Assembly (NCBI RefSeq): GCF_900108315.1
Contig: NZ_FNVB01000007.1
Span: 186,001 to 250,000 of the forward strand
DNA from: Saccharopolyspora kobensis
GTDB lineage: Bacteria > Actinomycetota > Actinomycetes > Mycobacteriales > Pseudonocardiaceae
Direction of reading: 5' to 3'
DNA length: 64,000 nt
The notes beneath the pieces were generated by a model, which saw nothing but the letters and a program-made list of their open reading frames with translations, ran no database searches and was not told where the DNA came from. Positions 1-6,617 of the stretch are shown in pieces. How positions within the stretch are numbered: position 1 is the stretch's first letter; every line of letters begins with the position of its first letter. A program made the position numbers and the translations under genes.

Positions 1-265
1 CCATGCGCCACCGGGAGGTGCGCTCGTAGAAGTCCCGGATCTCCGGCCGCAGGTCGGCCGCCCGGAAGGTCGGGCCGTCCAGCTGGGCCATGTCCGCGAG
101 CAGCCCGGCGCCATCGGCGGAGTCGCTGCCCGTGGGCAGCCATCCCGCACCGACCTGCGAGCTGTCGTGCATGGGCGCGTCCAGCCACTGCTCCGAGCCG
201 TCGAGGTCGACGGGCCGACCGCGGAAGCGCCAGTAGCGGCGAGTGCCCCGATCAAGCCACGACAT
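1..265 (-). CDS. Hypothetical protein, N-terminal part (runs off window)
   Basis: A reading frame on the minus strand begins with MSWLDRGTRRYWRFRGRPV and stays open for about 88 codons to the left edge of the window, so only the N-terminus is visible. It is rich in Trp, Arg and Asp, with no signal peptide or membrane segment in this part. In-frame GTG (277) and TTG (268) codons lie just upstream of the chosen ATG and are alternative starts. I do not recognise the family. GC-rich third positions support real coding. Confidence 0.5.
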   Translation of the reverse strand, partial: MSWLDRGTRRYWRFRGRPVDLDGSEQWLDAPMHDSSQVGAGWLPTGSDSADGAGLLADMAQLDGPTFRAADLRPEIRDFYERTSRWRM

Positions 266-388
266 CAACGAACTCACCCGCCCAGCGTGCCAAAGCCGCT
301 CGCGCCGTGAGCGCCGATGCCCGGGAAAGGCTCTTTATCGGCGCACCAGGTGCCCCGGCCGAGCGGCGGGGCACCTGGCGAGTCGGTC

Positions 389-1273
389 CTACTGGCGCTT
401 CAGGAGCTCGAAGAGGCTTGAGAAGCCCTGGTCGCCGTGTCCGTCGGCGATCCGGCGGTCCATCAGCTCCTTCACCTCCCGCATCCGCACCGCTTCCACG
501 CCGAGGGAGTCCCGGTGGCTGATCATGTCGTCCATCAGCGCGGCCTGGACGTTGAGCGGACCGAGGTCGGGCGCGTACTCGCCGCTCTTGACCGCCTTGC
601 TCATCGAGGTCAGCAGCGGCGGGAAGGCGGCCAGCGAACCGGCGAAGCGGTCGGCGAACTCCACGACGTCGACCCCTTCGGCCTGGACCAGCCGGAGCGT
701 GTGGAGGAACCCGATGAGCAGCTCGTAGGACGCCGCCACCTGGGCCATGAACTCCACGGCGGCCGAACCGGCGTCCTCGCCGTGGTAGGCGATGGTGCCC
801 AGCTCCCGCAGCGTGGACTCGTGGGCGTCGAACGCCTGCCGGGAACCGCTGAACGGGAACATGATGTTCGGCGTTCCGACGTACGGCGGGTCGCCCATGA
901 TCTTGCCGTCGACGTACTCGGCGCCGCGCTCGCTCGCCCACCGCTCGGTGGCCCGGGCCTGGGAGGGCGAACCGCTGGTGACGTTGACCAGCACCTTGCC
1001 CGCGACCGAGTCCCCGACGGTGCTCAACACCTCGTCGACCGCAGTGCCGTCGAGCAAGCAGATCACCACGAGCGGACTCGCCGCGACGGCCTCCGCCGCG
1101 GTCGCGGCCGCGGTGGCACCGGCGTCGACCAGCGGCGTGGTCTTGCTCGCGGTCCGGTTCCAGACCGTCGTGCGGTACCCGCGGTCGACGAAGGTCCTGG
1201 CGATCGCCGATCCCATGTCGCCGAGTCCGAGCACGGTGACCTGGCCCGCGGCACCTTCGGCAGTCGTTGTCAT
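389..1273 (-). CDS. NAD(P)-dependent oxidoreductase, imine reductase-like
   Basis: The 294-residue protein has an N-terminal Rossmann fold with the dinucleotide motif GLGDMG and the downstream segment TTVWNRT, typical of the 6-phosphogluconate/beta-hydroxyacid dehydrogenase superfamily. The middle segment GKIMGDPPYVGTPNIMFPFSG resembles the conserved inter-domain region of bacterial imine reductases and reductive aminases, which reduce C=N bonds with NADPH. The C-terminal half is helical, as expected for the dimer-forming domain. The start is the ATG preceded by GGAAGGAAC; a longer frame upstream lacks a ribosome site. The natural substrate is unknown. A tautomerase gene and a MarR regulator lie just beyond, suggesting a small detoxification locus. 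Confidence 0.8.
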   Translation of the reverse strand: MTTTAEGAAGQVTVLGLGDMGSAIARTFVDRGYRTTVWNRTASKTTPLVDAGATAAATAAEAVAASPLVVICLLDGTAVDEVLSTVGDSVAGKVLVNVTSGSPSQARATERWASERGAEYVDGKIMGDPPYVGTPNIMFPFSGSRQAFDAHESTLRELGTIAYHGEDAGSAAVEFMAQVAASYELLIGFLHTLRLVQAEGVDVVEFADRFAGSLAAFPPLLTSMSKAVKSGEYAPDLGPLNVQAALMDDMISHRDSLGVEAVRMREVKELMDRRIADGHGDQGFSSLFELLKRQ

Positions 1274-1519
1274 GTCGTTCCTTCCCGAACCACGATCGAG
1301 CTTTTCGCCGATCCGACTGCGAGCAGCCTCCAACTTCCAGCAAAGTCGAGGTCAAGAAGAAGGTCGATCGGGTTTTCCGCGCACCTGCGACGCCGCGTGC
1401 CAGGATGGGGCCATGCTGGACGAGCCCGACCGCACCGACCGGCAAGCTGCTCAGCGAAGACGCACTCCGCCGCAGCGCCGGCTGAGCGCCCGGCCGCTTC
1501 GGGGCGTTCGGCGGGCTCG

Positions 1520-1906
1520 CTACGAGGTGACGACCACTCCGCCGATGCCGGTGCGCTCGGCCGGGGTGCCCACGAGTTCGACCGTCACACCGGCGCGGAC
1601 GCGTTCACCGAAGACGTCGACGATGGCGTCGGTGACTCCGGCGACGAGGCGGGCGACGATCTCGTCGGCGTCGGGTCGGCTGAAGGCCGCTTCCCGGATG
1701 CCGAACGTGACGCTCGGCGCGGGTGCTTGTGCGGGCTTGCCGCCGATGCCCCACCGGTTGGGCGGCATGCCGATCAGCCGCACGACCGCGATGCTCCGGG
1801 CCCACTCGCCGTAGACGGCGACGATCGCATCGGTCAGCTTCTCGATCAGCTCGGTCTCGCGGCCGGTCAGGTCGCTTTCCAGCACGTGGACGTCGAGGTG
1901 GGGCAC
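1520..1906 (-). CDS. Tautomerase-family protein with two fused 4-OT-like domains
   Basis: The 128-residue protein starts Met-Pro-His, so processing would expose the N-terminal proline that is the catalytic base of 4-oxalocrotonate tautomerases. The first half (about 1-64) and second half (about 65-128) are similar beta-alpha-beta units: both end in a Gly-Ile-Gly-Gly loop (WGIGGKP and TGIGGVV), and both carry an acidic helix followed by V-x-L-x-G-x-P. Single-domain relatives are about 60 residues, so this is an internal duplication or fusion; the second unit has no processed proline. GTG start with GGAGGGTGCT just upstream. It diverges from a marR gene across a 67-bp operator-like region. Confidence 0.8.
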   Translation of the reverse strand: MPHLDVHVLESDLTGRETELIEKLTDAIVAVYGEWARSIAVVRLIGMPPNRWGIGGKPAQAPAPSVTFGIREAAFSRPDADEIVARLVAGVTDAIVDVFGERVRAGVTVELVGTPAERTGIGGVVVTS

Positions 1907-1924
1907 AGCACCCTCCGAGGAATG

Positions 1925-1953
1925 TTTGGAAGCAAATTGAATTTGGAAGCAAA
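1925..1953. promoter_or_regulatory. Paired operator-like repeat between tautomerase and marR
   Basis: Two exact copies of TTTGGAAGCAAA occupy 1925-1936 and 1942-1953. Each 12-mer is itself an inverted repeat, TTTG-N4-CAAA. The copies lie 17 bp apart in the AT-rich gap between the divergent tautomerase gene and marR. MarR proteins commonly bind such sites in their own divergent promoters, so this is the probable autoregulatory operator. Confidence 0.6.
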
Positions 1954-1973
1954 GCTATTGGGAGGCCGTGCGG

Positions 1974-2444
1974 ATGTCAACGCCTGACGCCACCGATGAC
2001 GCGGTCAGGGAGTTGCTCCTGGTGATGCCGAGGCTGGTCGGCAGGATCAAACGCCTGCCGCTGCCCGAACAGCTGAGGTCGCTCGACCTGGCGCCGAGGC
2101 ATCTGTCGATGCTGTCCCTGCTGCTGCTCGACGGGCCGTTGACCGTCTCGCAGCTCGCCGGAGCGCTGGGGGTGGCGCCGACCACGGTGAGCCTGATCGT
2201 CAGCGAGCTGAGCCGCAAAGGCGTCCTGGTGCGGCACGAGGACGACGCCGACCGCCGTCGGCGCATCATCGACATCAGCCAGGACAGCCGCCCGGCCATC
2301 GCCGAATGGTTGTCGCCGGGCGCCCACGCGTGGCGGCACGCGCTCGAACCGCTGAGCCCAGCGCAGCAGCGGACGTTCGTCGACACCTTGCTCAGGTACG
2401 AGGAGGCCTTCGCCGCGACGAAGACGGAGCCGGAGGGCGACTAG
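1974..2444 (+). CDS. MarR-family transcriptional regulator
   Basis: The 156-residue protein has the winged helix-turn-helix layout of MarR regulators. A dimerisation helix comes first, then the HTH segment LTVSQLAGALGVAPTTVSLI at about residues 58-77, then a wing containing DDADRRRRIIDIS. That D-x-R-R-R wing is the family signature for DNA minor-groove contact. ATG at 1974 is preferred over GTG at 1968 because GGGAGG ends 8 nt before the ATG but only 2 nt before the GTG. It probably represses the divergent tautomerase gene and perhaps the following oxidoreductase through the repeated TTTG-N4-CAAA sites. The ligand cannot be inferred. Confidence 0.9.
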   Translation: MSTPDATDDAVRELLLVMPRLVGRIKRLPLPEQLRSLDLAPRHLSMLSLLLLDGPLTVSQLAGALGVAPTTVSLIVSELSRKGVLVRHEDDADRRRRIIDISQDSRPAIAEWLSPGAHAWRHALEPLSPAQQRTFVDTLLRYEEAFAATKTEPEGD

Positions 2445-2495
2445 CGGAGCAGCGGACCCGGGTGCGGCCGAAGCGCTGCGTGCGACGATGGGCCC

Positions 2496-3077
2496 ATGCC
2501 GAAGAACCTCAACCTGACCGGTGACGCCGAGGCCGACAAGTTGCTCAGCGATGACCCGTTCGCGCTGCTCACCGGGATGCTGCTCGATCAGCAGGTGGCG
2601 ATGGAGGTCGCTTTCGCCGGACCGAGGAAGATCGCCGAGCGGATGGGCGGGTTCAGCGTCACCCGGATCGCCGAGTCCGATCTGGACGAGTTCGTCGAGC
2701 TGTGCGTGCAGAAGCCCGCCATCCACCGGTACGGCGGGTCGATGGGACGCCGGGTGCACGCGCTGGCGCAGTACGTCGTCGAGCACTACGACGGCCGTAC
2801 CGAGGCGATCTGGACCGAGGGCGACCCGGACGGCAAGGAAGTCCTCAAGCGGCTCAAGGCGCTGCCCGGCTACGGCGACCAGAAGGCGCGGATCTTCCTC
2901 GCGCTGCTGGGCAAGCAGCGCGGCGTCGAGCCTGCCGGGTGGCGGGAAGCCGCCGGGGCCTACGGCGAGGACGGCTCGCGCCGGTCGATCGCCGACGTCG
3001 TCGACGAGCAGACCCTCAACGAGGTCCGGGCCTGGAAGAAGGAGCAGAAGGCCGCCGCCAAGGCCGCCAAGGGCTGA
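2496..3077 (+). CDS. HhH-GPD base-excision-repair-like protein
   Basis: The 193-residue protein matches the actinobacterial HhH-GPD subfamily (TIGR03252 type). It has a helical core with LLTGMLLDQQVAMEVAF, resembling the start of the glycosylase fold. The helix-hairpin-helix is LKALPGYGDQKARIFLALLG at about 126-145. The aspartate expected in catalytic members after the hairpin is not obvious, so glycosylase activity is uncertain. The C-terminus is Lys/Ala rich. A weak -10-like GACGAT lies 6 nt before the ATG. The neighbour downstream is Tpt1, another enzyme acting on nucleic-acid phosphates. Confidence 0.75.
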   Translation: MPKNLNLTGDAEADKLLSDDPFALLTGMLLDQQVAMEVAFAGPRKIAERMGGFSVTRIAESDLDEFVELCVQKPAIHRYGGSMGRRVHALAQYVVEHYDGRTEAIWTEGDPDGKEVLKRLKALPGYGDQKARIFLALLGKQRGVEPAGWREAAGAYGEDGSRRSIADVVDEQTLNEVRAWKKEQKAAAKAAKG

Positions 3078-3112
3078 TCGAAAACCCGTCGACGCTGTTT
3101 CTCCCGGGCGGT

Positions 3113-3118
3113 TAGCGT
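3113..3118 (+). promoter_or_regulatory. -10 element of tpt1, probably leaderless
   Basis: TAGCGT fits the actinobacterial -10 consensus TANNNT and lies 6 nt before the GTG start of tpt1, placing the transcription start at or next to the initiation codon. No Shine-Dalgarno sequence is present. Confidence 0.5.
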
Positions 3119-3124
3119 GGGCCC

Positions 3125-3673
3125 GTGATGGACGAGCAGCGGCTGGTGCGGATTTCGAAGTACCTGGCCAAGCACCTGAGACACCAGCCGGAGCGGATCG
3201 GCGTCGAGCTCGACGCGAACGGCTGGGTGGACGTCGAGGTGCTGCTGGCCGCCGCTGCCGCGCACCGGTTCCCGATCTCGCGGGCGGAGCTGGCCGAGGT
3301 CGTCGCGAGCAACGACAAGCAGCGCTACGTCATCGACGGCGACCGGATCCGGGCCAGCCAGGGCCACTCGGTCCCGGTCGACCTCGACCTGCCGGTCAGC
3401 GAGCCGCCCGCGTTCCTGTTCCACGGCACCGTCGGCCGCAACCTCGCCGCCATCCGGCAGGAGGGGTTGCGGCCGATGGGCCGCCAGCACGTCCACCTCT
3501 CCACCGACCGCGAGACCGCGCAGCGGGTGGGAGCGCGGCGCGGCAGGCCCGTCGTCCTGGCGATCCGCGCGGGCGCGATGCACGAGGCCGGTCACGAGTT
3601 CCGGGTCAGCGCGAACGGGGTCTGGCTGACGGCGCACGTCGCGCCGTCGTTCATCGACTTCCGGGGCCCGTGA
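3125..3673 (+). CDS. kptA: RNA 2'-phosphotransferase (Tpt1/KptA)
   Basis: The 182-residue protein aligns end to end with Tpt1/KptA, which transfers an internal RNA 2'-phosphate to NAD+. The N-terminal lobe contains SKYLAKHLRHQPERIGVELD with the conserved Arg-His pair. The ADP-ribosyltransferase lobe contains FLFHGTVGRNLAAIRQEGL and LSTDRETAQRVGARRG. The final block VSANGVWLTAHVAPSFI is characteristic. Bacteria lack the tRNA-splicing pathway that makes its eukaryotic substrate, so its role here is open; ADP-ribosylation of nucleic-acid ends has been shown for some relatives. GTG at 3125 follows a leaderless -10; ATG at 3128 is the alternative. Confidence 0.9.
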   Translation: MMDEQRLVRISKYLAKHLRHQPERIGVELDANGWVDVEVLLAAAAAHRFPISRAELAEVVASNDKQRYVIDGDRIRASQGHSVPVDLDLPVSEPPAFLFHGTVGRNLAAIRQEGLRPMGRQHVHLSTDRETAQRVGARRGRPVVLAIRAGAMHEAGHEFRVSANGVWLTAHVAPSFIDFRGP

Positions 3674-3697
3674 GCGCACCGCCGGGCGCTCACGGGC
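3666..3697. terminator. Bidirectional hairpin between kptA and plsC
   Basis: Perfect 12-bp arms (GCCCGTGAGCGC and its complement) flank an 8-nt loop. The left arm includes the kptA stop codon and the right arm ends 7 nt before the convergent plsC stop. There is no T-run, as is usual for actinobacterial terminators. Confidence 0.65.
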
Positions 3698-3704
3698 GCG
3701 GGTA

Positions 3705-4376
3705 TCAGGCCGCTGCCGCGCCGGGGCGCTGGTAGCGGTCGACGTACTCCTGGTCGGAGAGCTCGGCGATGGCGTACATGATCTCGTCGGTGATCGAGCG
3801 CAGCACCGGCAGCGAGCTGTCCAGCCCCGAGTAGCGCTTGAAGTCCAGCGGGTCGCCGAAGCGCACCGAGACCGGGTGCAGGCGCGGGATCTTCTTGCCG
3901 CGCGGCTGGAGCTTGTCGGTGCCGGTCAGCGCCACCGGCACGACCGGTGCGCCGGTGCTCAGCGCGAGCCGCGCGACGCCGGTGCGGCCCCGGTACAGGC
4001 GGCCGTCAGGGGAGCGGGTGCCCTCCGGGTGGATGCCGAACGCGCCGCCGGCGCGCAGCACCTTCTCCGCGGCTTCCAGCGACTCCTTCGCGGCGCGCCC
4101 CTTGCCCCGGTCCACCGGGATGGCGCCCCAAGTGCTGAACAACCACTTCATCAGCGCGCCCTTGGCGCCGGTGCCCGTGAAGTACTCGGCCTTGGCCAGG
4201 AACGCGACCGGGCGGGGCAGCACCAGCGGGACGATGAAGCTGTCGAGCACGGCGAGGTGGTTCGGCGCCAGGATCACCGGACCGGTGGTCGGCACCTTGT
4301 CCGCGTCGATCACAGTCGGCCGGTAGATCGTCCGCGCCACCGCGCCGACGACCCGCTTGCTCACCGCGTACAGCAT
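3705..4376 (-). CDS. plsC: 1-acyl-sn-glycerol-3-phosphate acyltransferase (PlsC family)
   Basis: The 223-residue protein carries the HX4D acyltransferase motif in APNHLAVLDSF near residue 40 and the acceptor-binding motif HPEGTRSPDGRLYRG near residue 117. Both are diagnostic for the PlsC superfamily, which transfers acyl groups to lysophosphatidate in phospholipid synthesis. A hydrophobic segment LDSFIVPLVLPRPVAFLA suggests membrane association, with the active site on the cytosolic face. The length is normal for actinobacterial members. Several paralogues usually exist per genome, so the acyl-acceptor specificity (lysophosphatidate or another lipid) cannot be fixed. It converges with kptA. 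Confidence 0.88.
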   Translation of the reverse strand: MLYAVSKRVVGAVARTIYRPTVIDADKVPTTGPVILAPNHLAVLDSFIVPLVLPRPVAFLAKAEYFTGTGAKGALMKWLFSTWGAIPVDRGKGRAAKESLEAAEKVLRAGGAFGIHPEGTRSPDGRLYRGRTGVARLALSTGAPVVPVALTGTDKLQPRGKKIPRLHPVSVRFGDPLDFKRYSGLDSSLPVLRSITDEIMYAIAELSDQEYVDRYQRPGAAAA

Positions 4377-4532
4377 TCGACCTCCACGTATTGATCCCGT
4401 CCGAATCTAACCGGTCGAGGTTTCGCGCGTGCGTCGTGCCGGTCAACCTCGGGACCGGAGCTCCGACTTCGCGCGGCACCCAGGGTGTTGGCGGCGGCGA
4501 TCGAGTGGGAGCATGGAAGTGGAGGTGGCGTC

Positions 4533-4856
4533 GTGAACAGCTCACATCGTGACGACTCCCCGGTGCTGATCACCGAGGCCCAGCCGTCCTTGGACGATCA
4601 GCAGGCGCTGCGTCGCCGCAAGTACGCGATCATGATGGCCAGCCGGGTTCCGTGCCTGGTGCTGGCCGCCGTGGTGTTCCAGGTGTGGCAGCTGTGGTGG
4701 TTGTCACTGATCATCCTGGCCATCTCGATCCCGCTGCCGTGGATGGCGGTGCTCATCGCCAACGACCGGCCGGTGCGCAAGAGCGAGAAGGTGAGCCGGT
4801 TCCGGCACTCGCACCACGCGCTGGAATCGCGGGAGCACCAGGTCATCGAGAGCTGA
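4533..4856 (+). CDS. DUF3099 small membrane protein
   Basis: The 107-residue protein has a short polar N-terminus with VLITEAQPSLDDQQALRRRKYAIMM. Two closely spaced hydrophobic helices follow (about 43-62 and 64-84), then a charged, His-rich tail. This is the layout of actinobacterial DUF3099. The GTG start is favoured because GGAGGT lies 6 nt upstream; the frame stays open further but without a ribosome site. The function is unknown. In M. tuberculosis the homologue (Rv2709) also sits beside the DUF3039 gene near sigma-factor genes, and the same pairing is kept here. Confidence 0.8.
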   Translation: MNSSHRDDSPVLITEAQPSLDDQQALRRRKYAIMMASRVPCLVLAAVVFQVWQLWWLSLIILAISIPLPWMAVLIANDRPVRKSEKVSRFRHSHHALESREHQVIES

Positions 4857-4905
4857 CCGGCGCGGGGCGGAACCGCCCGGGCCGGTCGTGCGGCATCATT
4901 GGGAC

Positions 4906-5154
4906 ATGAGCACGATGACGCTGCCGGAGACCGATACCCGGACCGAGACCACTGATCAGACCAGTGACGACCGTCCGGAGATGTTCCACTACGTGCAGAA
5001 GGACAAGATCGCCGAGAGCGCGGTCATGGGCACGCACGTGGTGGCGCTGTGCGGTGAGGTGTTCCCGGTCACCAAGTCGCCGAAGCCGGGTTCGCCGGTC
5101 TGCCCGGACTGCAAGGAGATCTTCAACTCGCTGCCGCCCGGCGGCAAGGACTGA
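4906..5154 (+). CDS. DUF3039 zinc-ribbon-like small protein
   Basis: The 82-residue protein has an acidic Thr-rich N-terminus followed by FHYVQKDKIAESAVMGTHVVALCGEVF. It ends with VCPDCKEIFNSLPP. One Cys in ALCGEV and the CPDC pair, plus a nearby His, could form a zinc site. This is the actinobacteria-specific DUF3039 family (Rv2708c in M. tuberculosis), of unknown function. The start is the ATG with GGGA upstream; an in-frame GTG 18 nt earlier is less likely. A degenerate -10 (CATCAT) lies 6 nt before the ATG, so a leaderless message is possible. Confidence 0.8.
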   Translation: MSTMTLPETDTRTETTDQTSDDRPEMFHYVQKDKIAESAVMGTHVVALCGEVFPVTKSPKPGSPVCPDCKEIFNSLPPGGKD

Positions 5155-5219
5155 CTCCGCACCGCTGCCGCGCGGTGGTACCGGAGCCTGTTCGAGCGGC
5201 GGAAACCGCGGGCAGGTTC

Positions 5220-6398
5220 TCAGCCACCGCGCGGTTCGGTCTGCTTGTGCGGCGGTTCCGGCAGCGGCACGCCGTTGCGCGGTAGCTCCGCCGCGTCGTC
5301 GTCCGGCTCCTCGCGCGGGGCCGGTGCACGTGCTTCGGGCGCGACCGGCTCTTCCGGCGCGGTGTCCTCGGCCTGGCCGTTGCGCCACGCCCGGTAGCCC
5401 TCTTCGGTGTGCATGCGCTGTTCGAGGCGCCGCATCTCCAACCGCCGCCACCGGCGCCGCTCCCGGCGCGTCATCTTCGCCGGGTACATCTCCTGGATCG
5501 CGTTGTTGAACTGCGCGCCCATGATGATCGCCAGGCCGATGAAGAACGCGAACAGCAGGAACGCGATCGGGGTGGCCAGCGCGCCGTAGGTGTAGCCGGT
5601 GCCGGTCACCCACGTGATGTAGAGCCGCAGGCCGATGCTCGAGCACAGGAACAGCAGCATCGCCAGCAGCGCGCCGGGCAGCCCGCGGTGCCAGGGCAGC
5701 TTGCGCGGCACCGCCACCTTGTACAGCGTGGCCAGCGCCACGACCAGCCCGAGCGCGGTCGCCGGGTAGTAGAAGATCTGGATCAGCCAGGCGATGTCGT
5801 CCTGGTAGTCCCGCGGGAACACCGTCGGCAGCCAGTCCGGGCCGAGCGCGATGACCGGCAGCCCGAACACCGCCAGCACCAGGCACACCAGGTAGAGCAG
5901 CAGCGCGAAGATCCGCTGCCACACGCTGTTGCGCACCAGGTACTGGTTGTAGGCCATGGTGATCGAGTCGACCAGCGAGGCCAGCGCCGACGACCCGGCC
6001 CACAGCGACAGCAGGAAGCCGACCGAGACGATCTCGCCCTTGCCCTTGGTCAGGATGTCGCCCACCGTCGGCCCGATGATCTCCCGCACCACGTTCTCGG
6101 TGAACACGGTCCGGGAGAAGGCCAGGATCTTGTCGTGCACCGCGTCGACGACCGACGGGCCGAACCAGTCGCCGAGGAAGCCCAGGCTGCCCAGCAGGCC
6201 GAGCAGCAGCGGCGGCATGGACAGCGTCTGCCAGAAGGCGGCGGCCGCCGACTCGGAGAAGATGTTGTCCCACCAAGCCTTGTCCAGGGTGCGCGCGATC
6301 AGGCGCAGTGGCCCTCGTCGCACCGGGGCGTCCCGTGGTGCGGCGGCTGCACTGCGCCCCCGGCTTTCTGGCGAACTCGGCGAACCCATGGCACCCAT
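5220..6398 (-). CDS. YihY/BrkB-family inner-membrane protein
   Basis: The 392-residue protein has the YihY/BrkB fold: an N-terminal amphipathic stretch (KAWWDNIFSESAAAAFWQTL) and about six membrane segments. The segments are near the family's hallmark regions SVGFLLSLWAGSSALASLVDSITMAYN, FALLLYLVCLVLAVFGLPVIAL and FLLFAFFIGLAIIMGAQFNNAI. The last 100 residues are a charged, Pro/Glu-rich cytoplasmic tail. Often labelled ribonuclease BN in databases, the family has no proven nuclease activity and may be a transporter. The start is ATG at 6398, with ATG at 6389 as an alternative; no clear ribosome site precedes either. The homologue sits at the same place near sigA in mycobacteria (Rv2707). Confidence 0.85.
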   Translation of the reverse strand: MGAMGSPSSPESRGRSAAAAPRDAPVRRGPLRLIARTLDKAWWDNIFSESAAAAFWQTLSMPPLLLGLLGSLGFLGDWFGPSVVDAVHDKILAFSRTVFTENVVREIIGPTVGDILTKGKGEIVSVGFLLSLWAGSSALASLVDSITMAYNQYLVRNSVWQRIFALLLYLVCLVLAVFGLPVIALGPDWLPTVFPRDYQDDIAWLIQIFYYPATALGLVVALATLYKVAVPRKLPWHRGLPGALLAMLLFLCSSIGLRLYITWVTGTGYTYGALATPIAFLLFAFFIGLAIIMGAQFNNAIQEMYPAKMTRRERRRWRRLEMRRLEQRMHTEEGYRAWRNGQAEDTAPEEPVAPEARAPAPREEPDDDAAELPRNGVPLPEPPHKQTEPRGG

Positions 6399-6617
6399 AA
6401 GGATGCTGCATCGGTCCCGGCGATGAGCGTCGACCCGGAAAAACGGTGTGTCGCATTCGTCTCCACGGCCTTGCCGGTGGAGATCGAACCGCGGAGGTAA
6501 GCTGCACGGCGGCCCGCAGCGAGTTGACCGATGTCGGAGTGGGCGTTCGCGGGGCGGTGCAACGACTCGCCCTCGCCATTCAGGTAGGGGAGACCTAGGA
6601 AGGAGCGGCGAGCCGGC

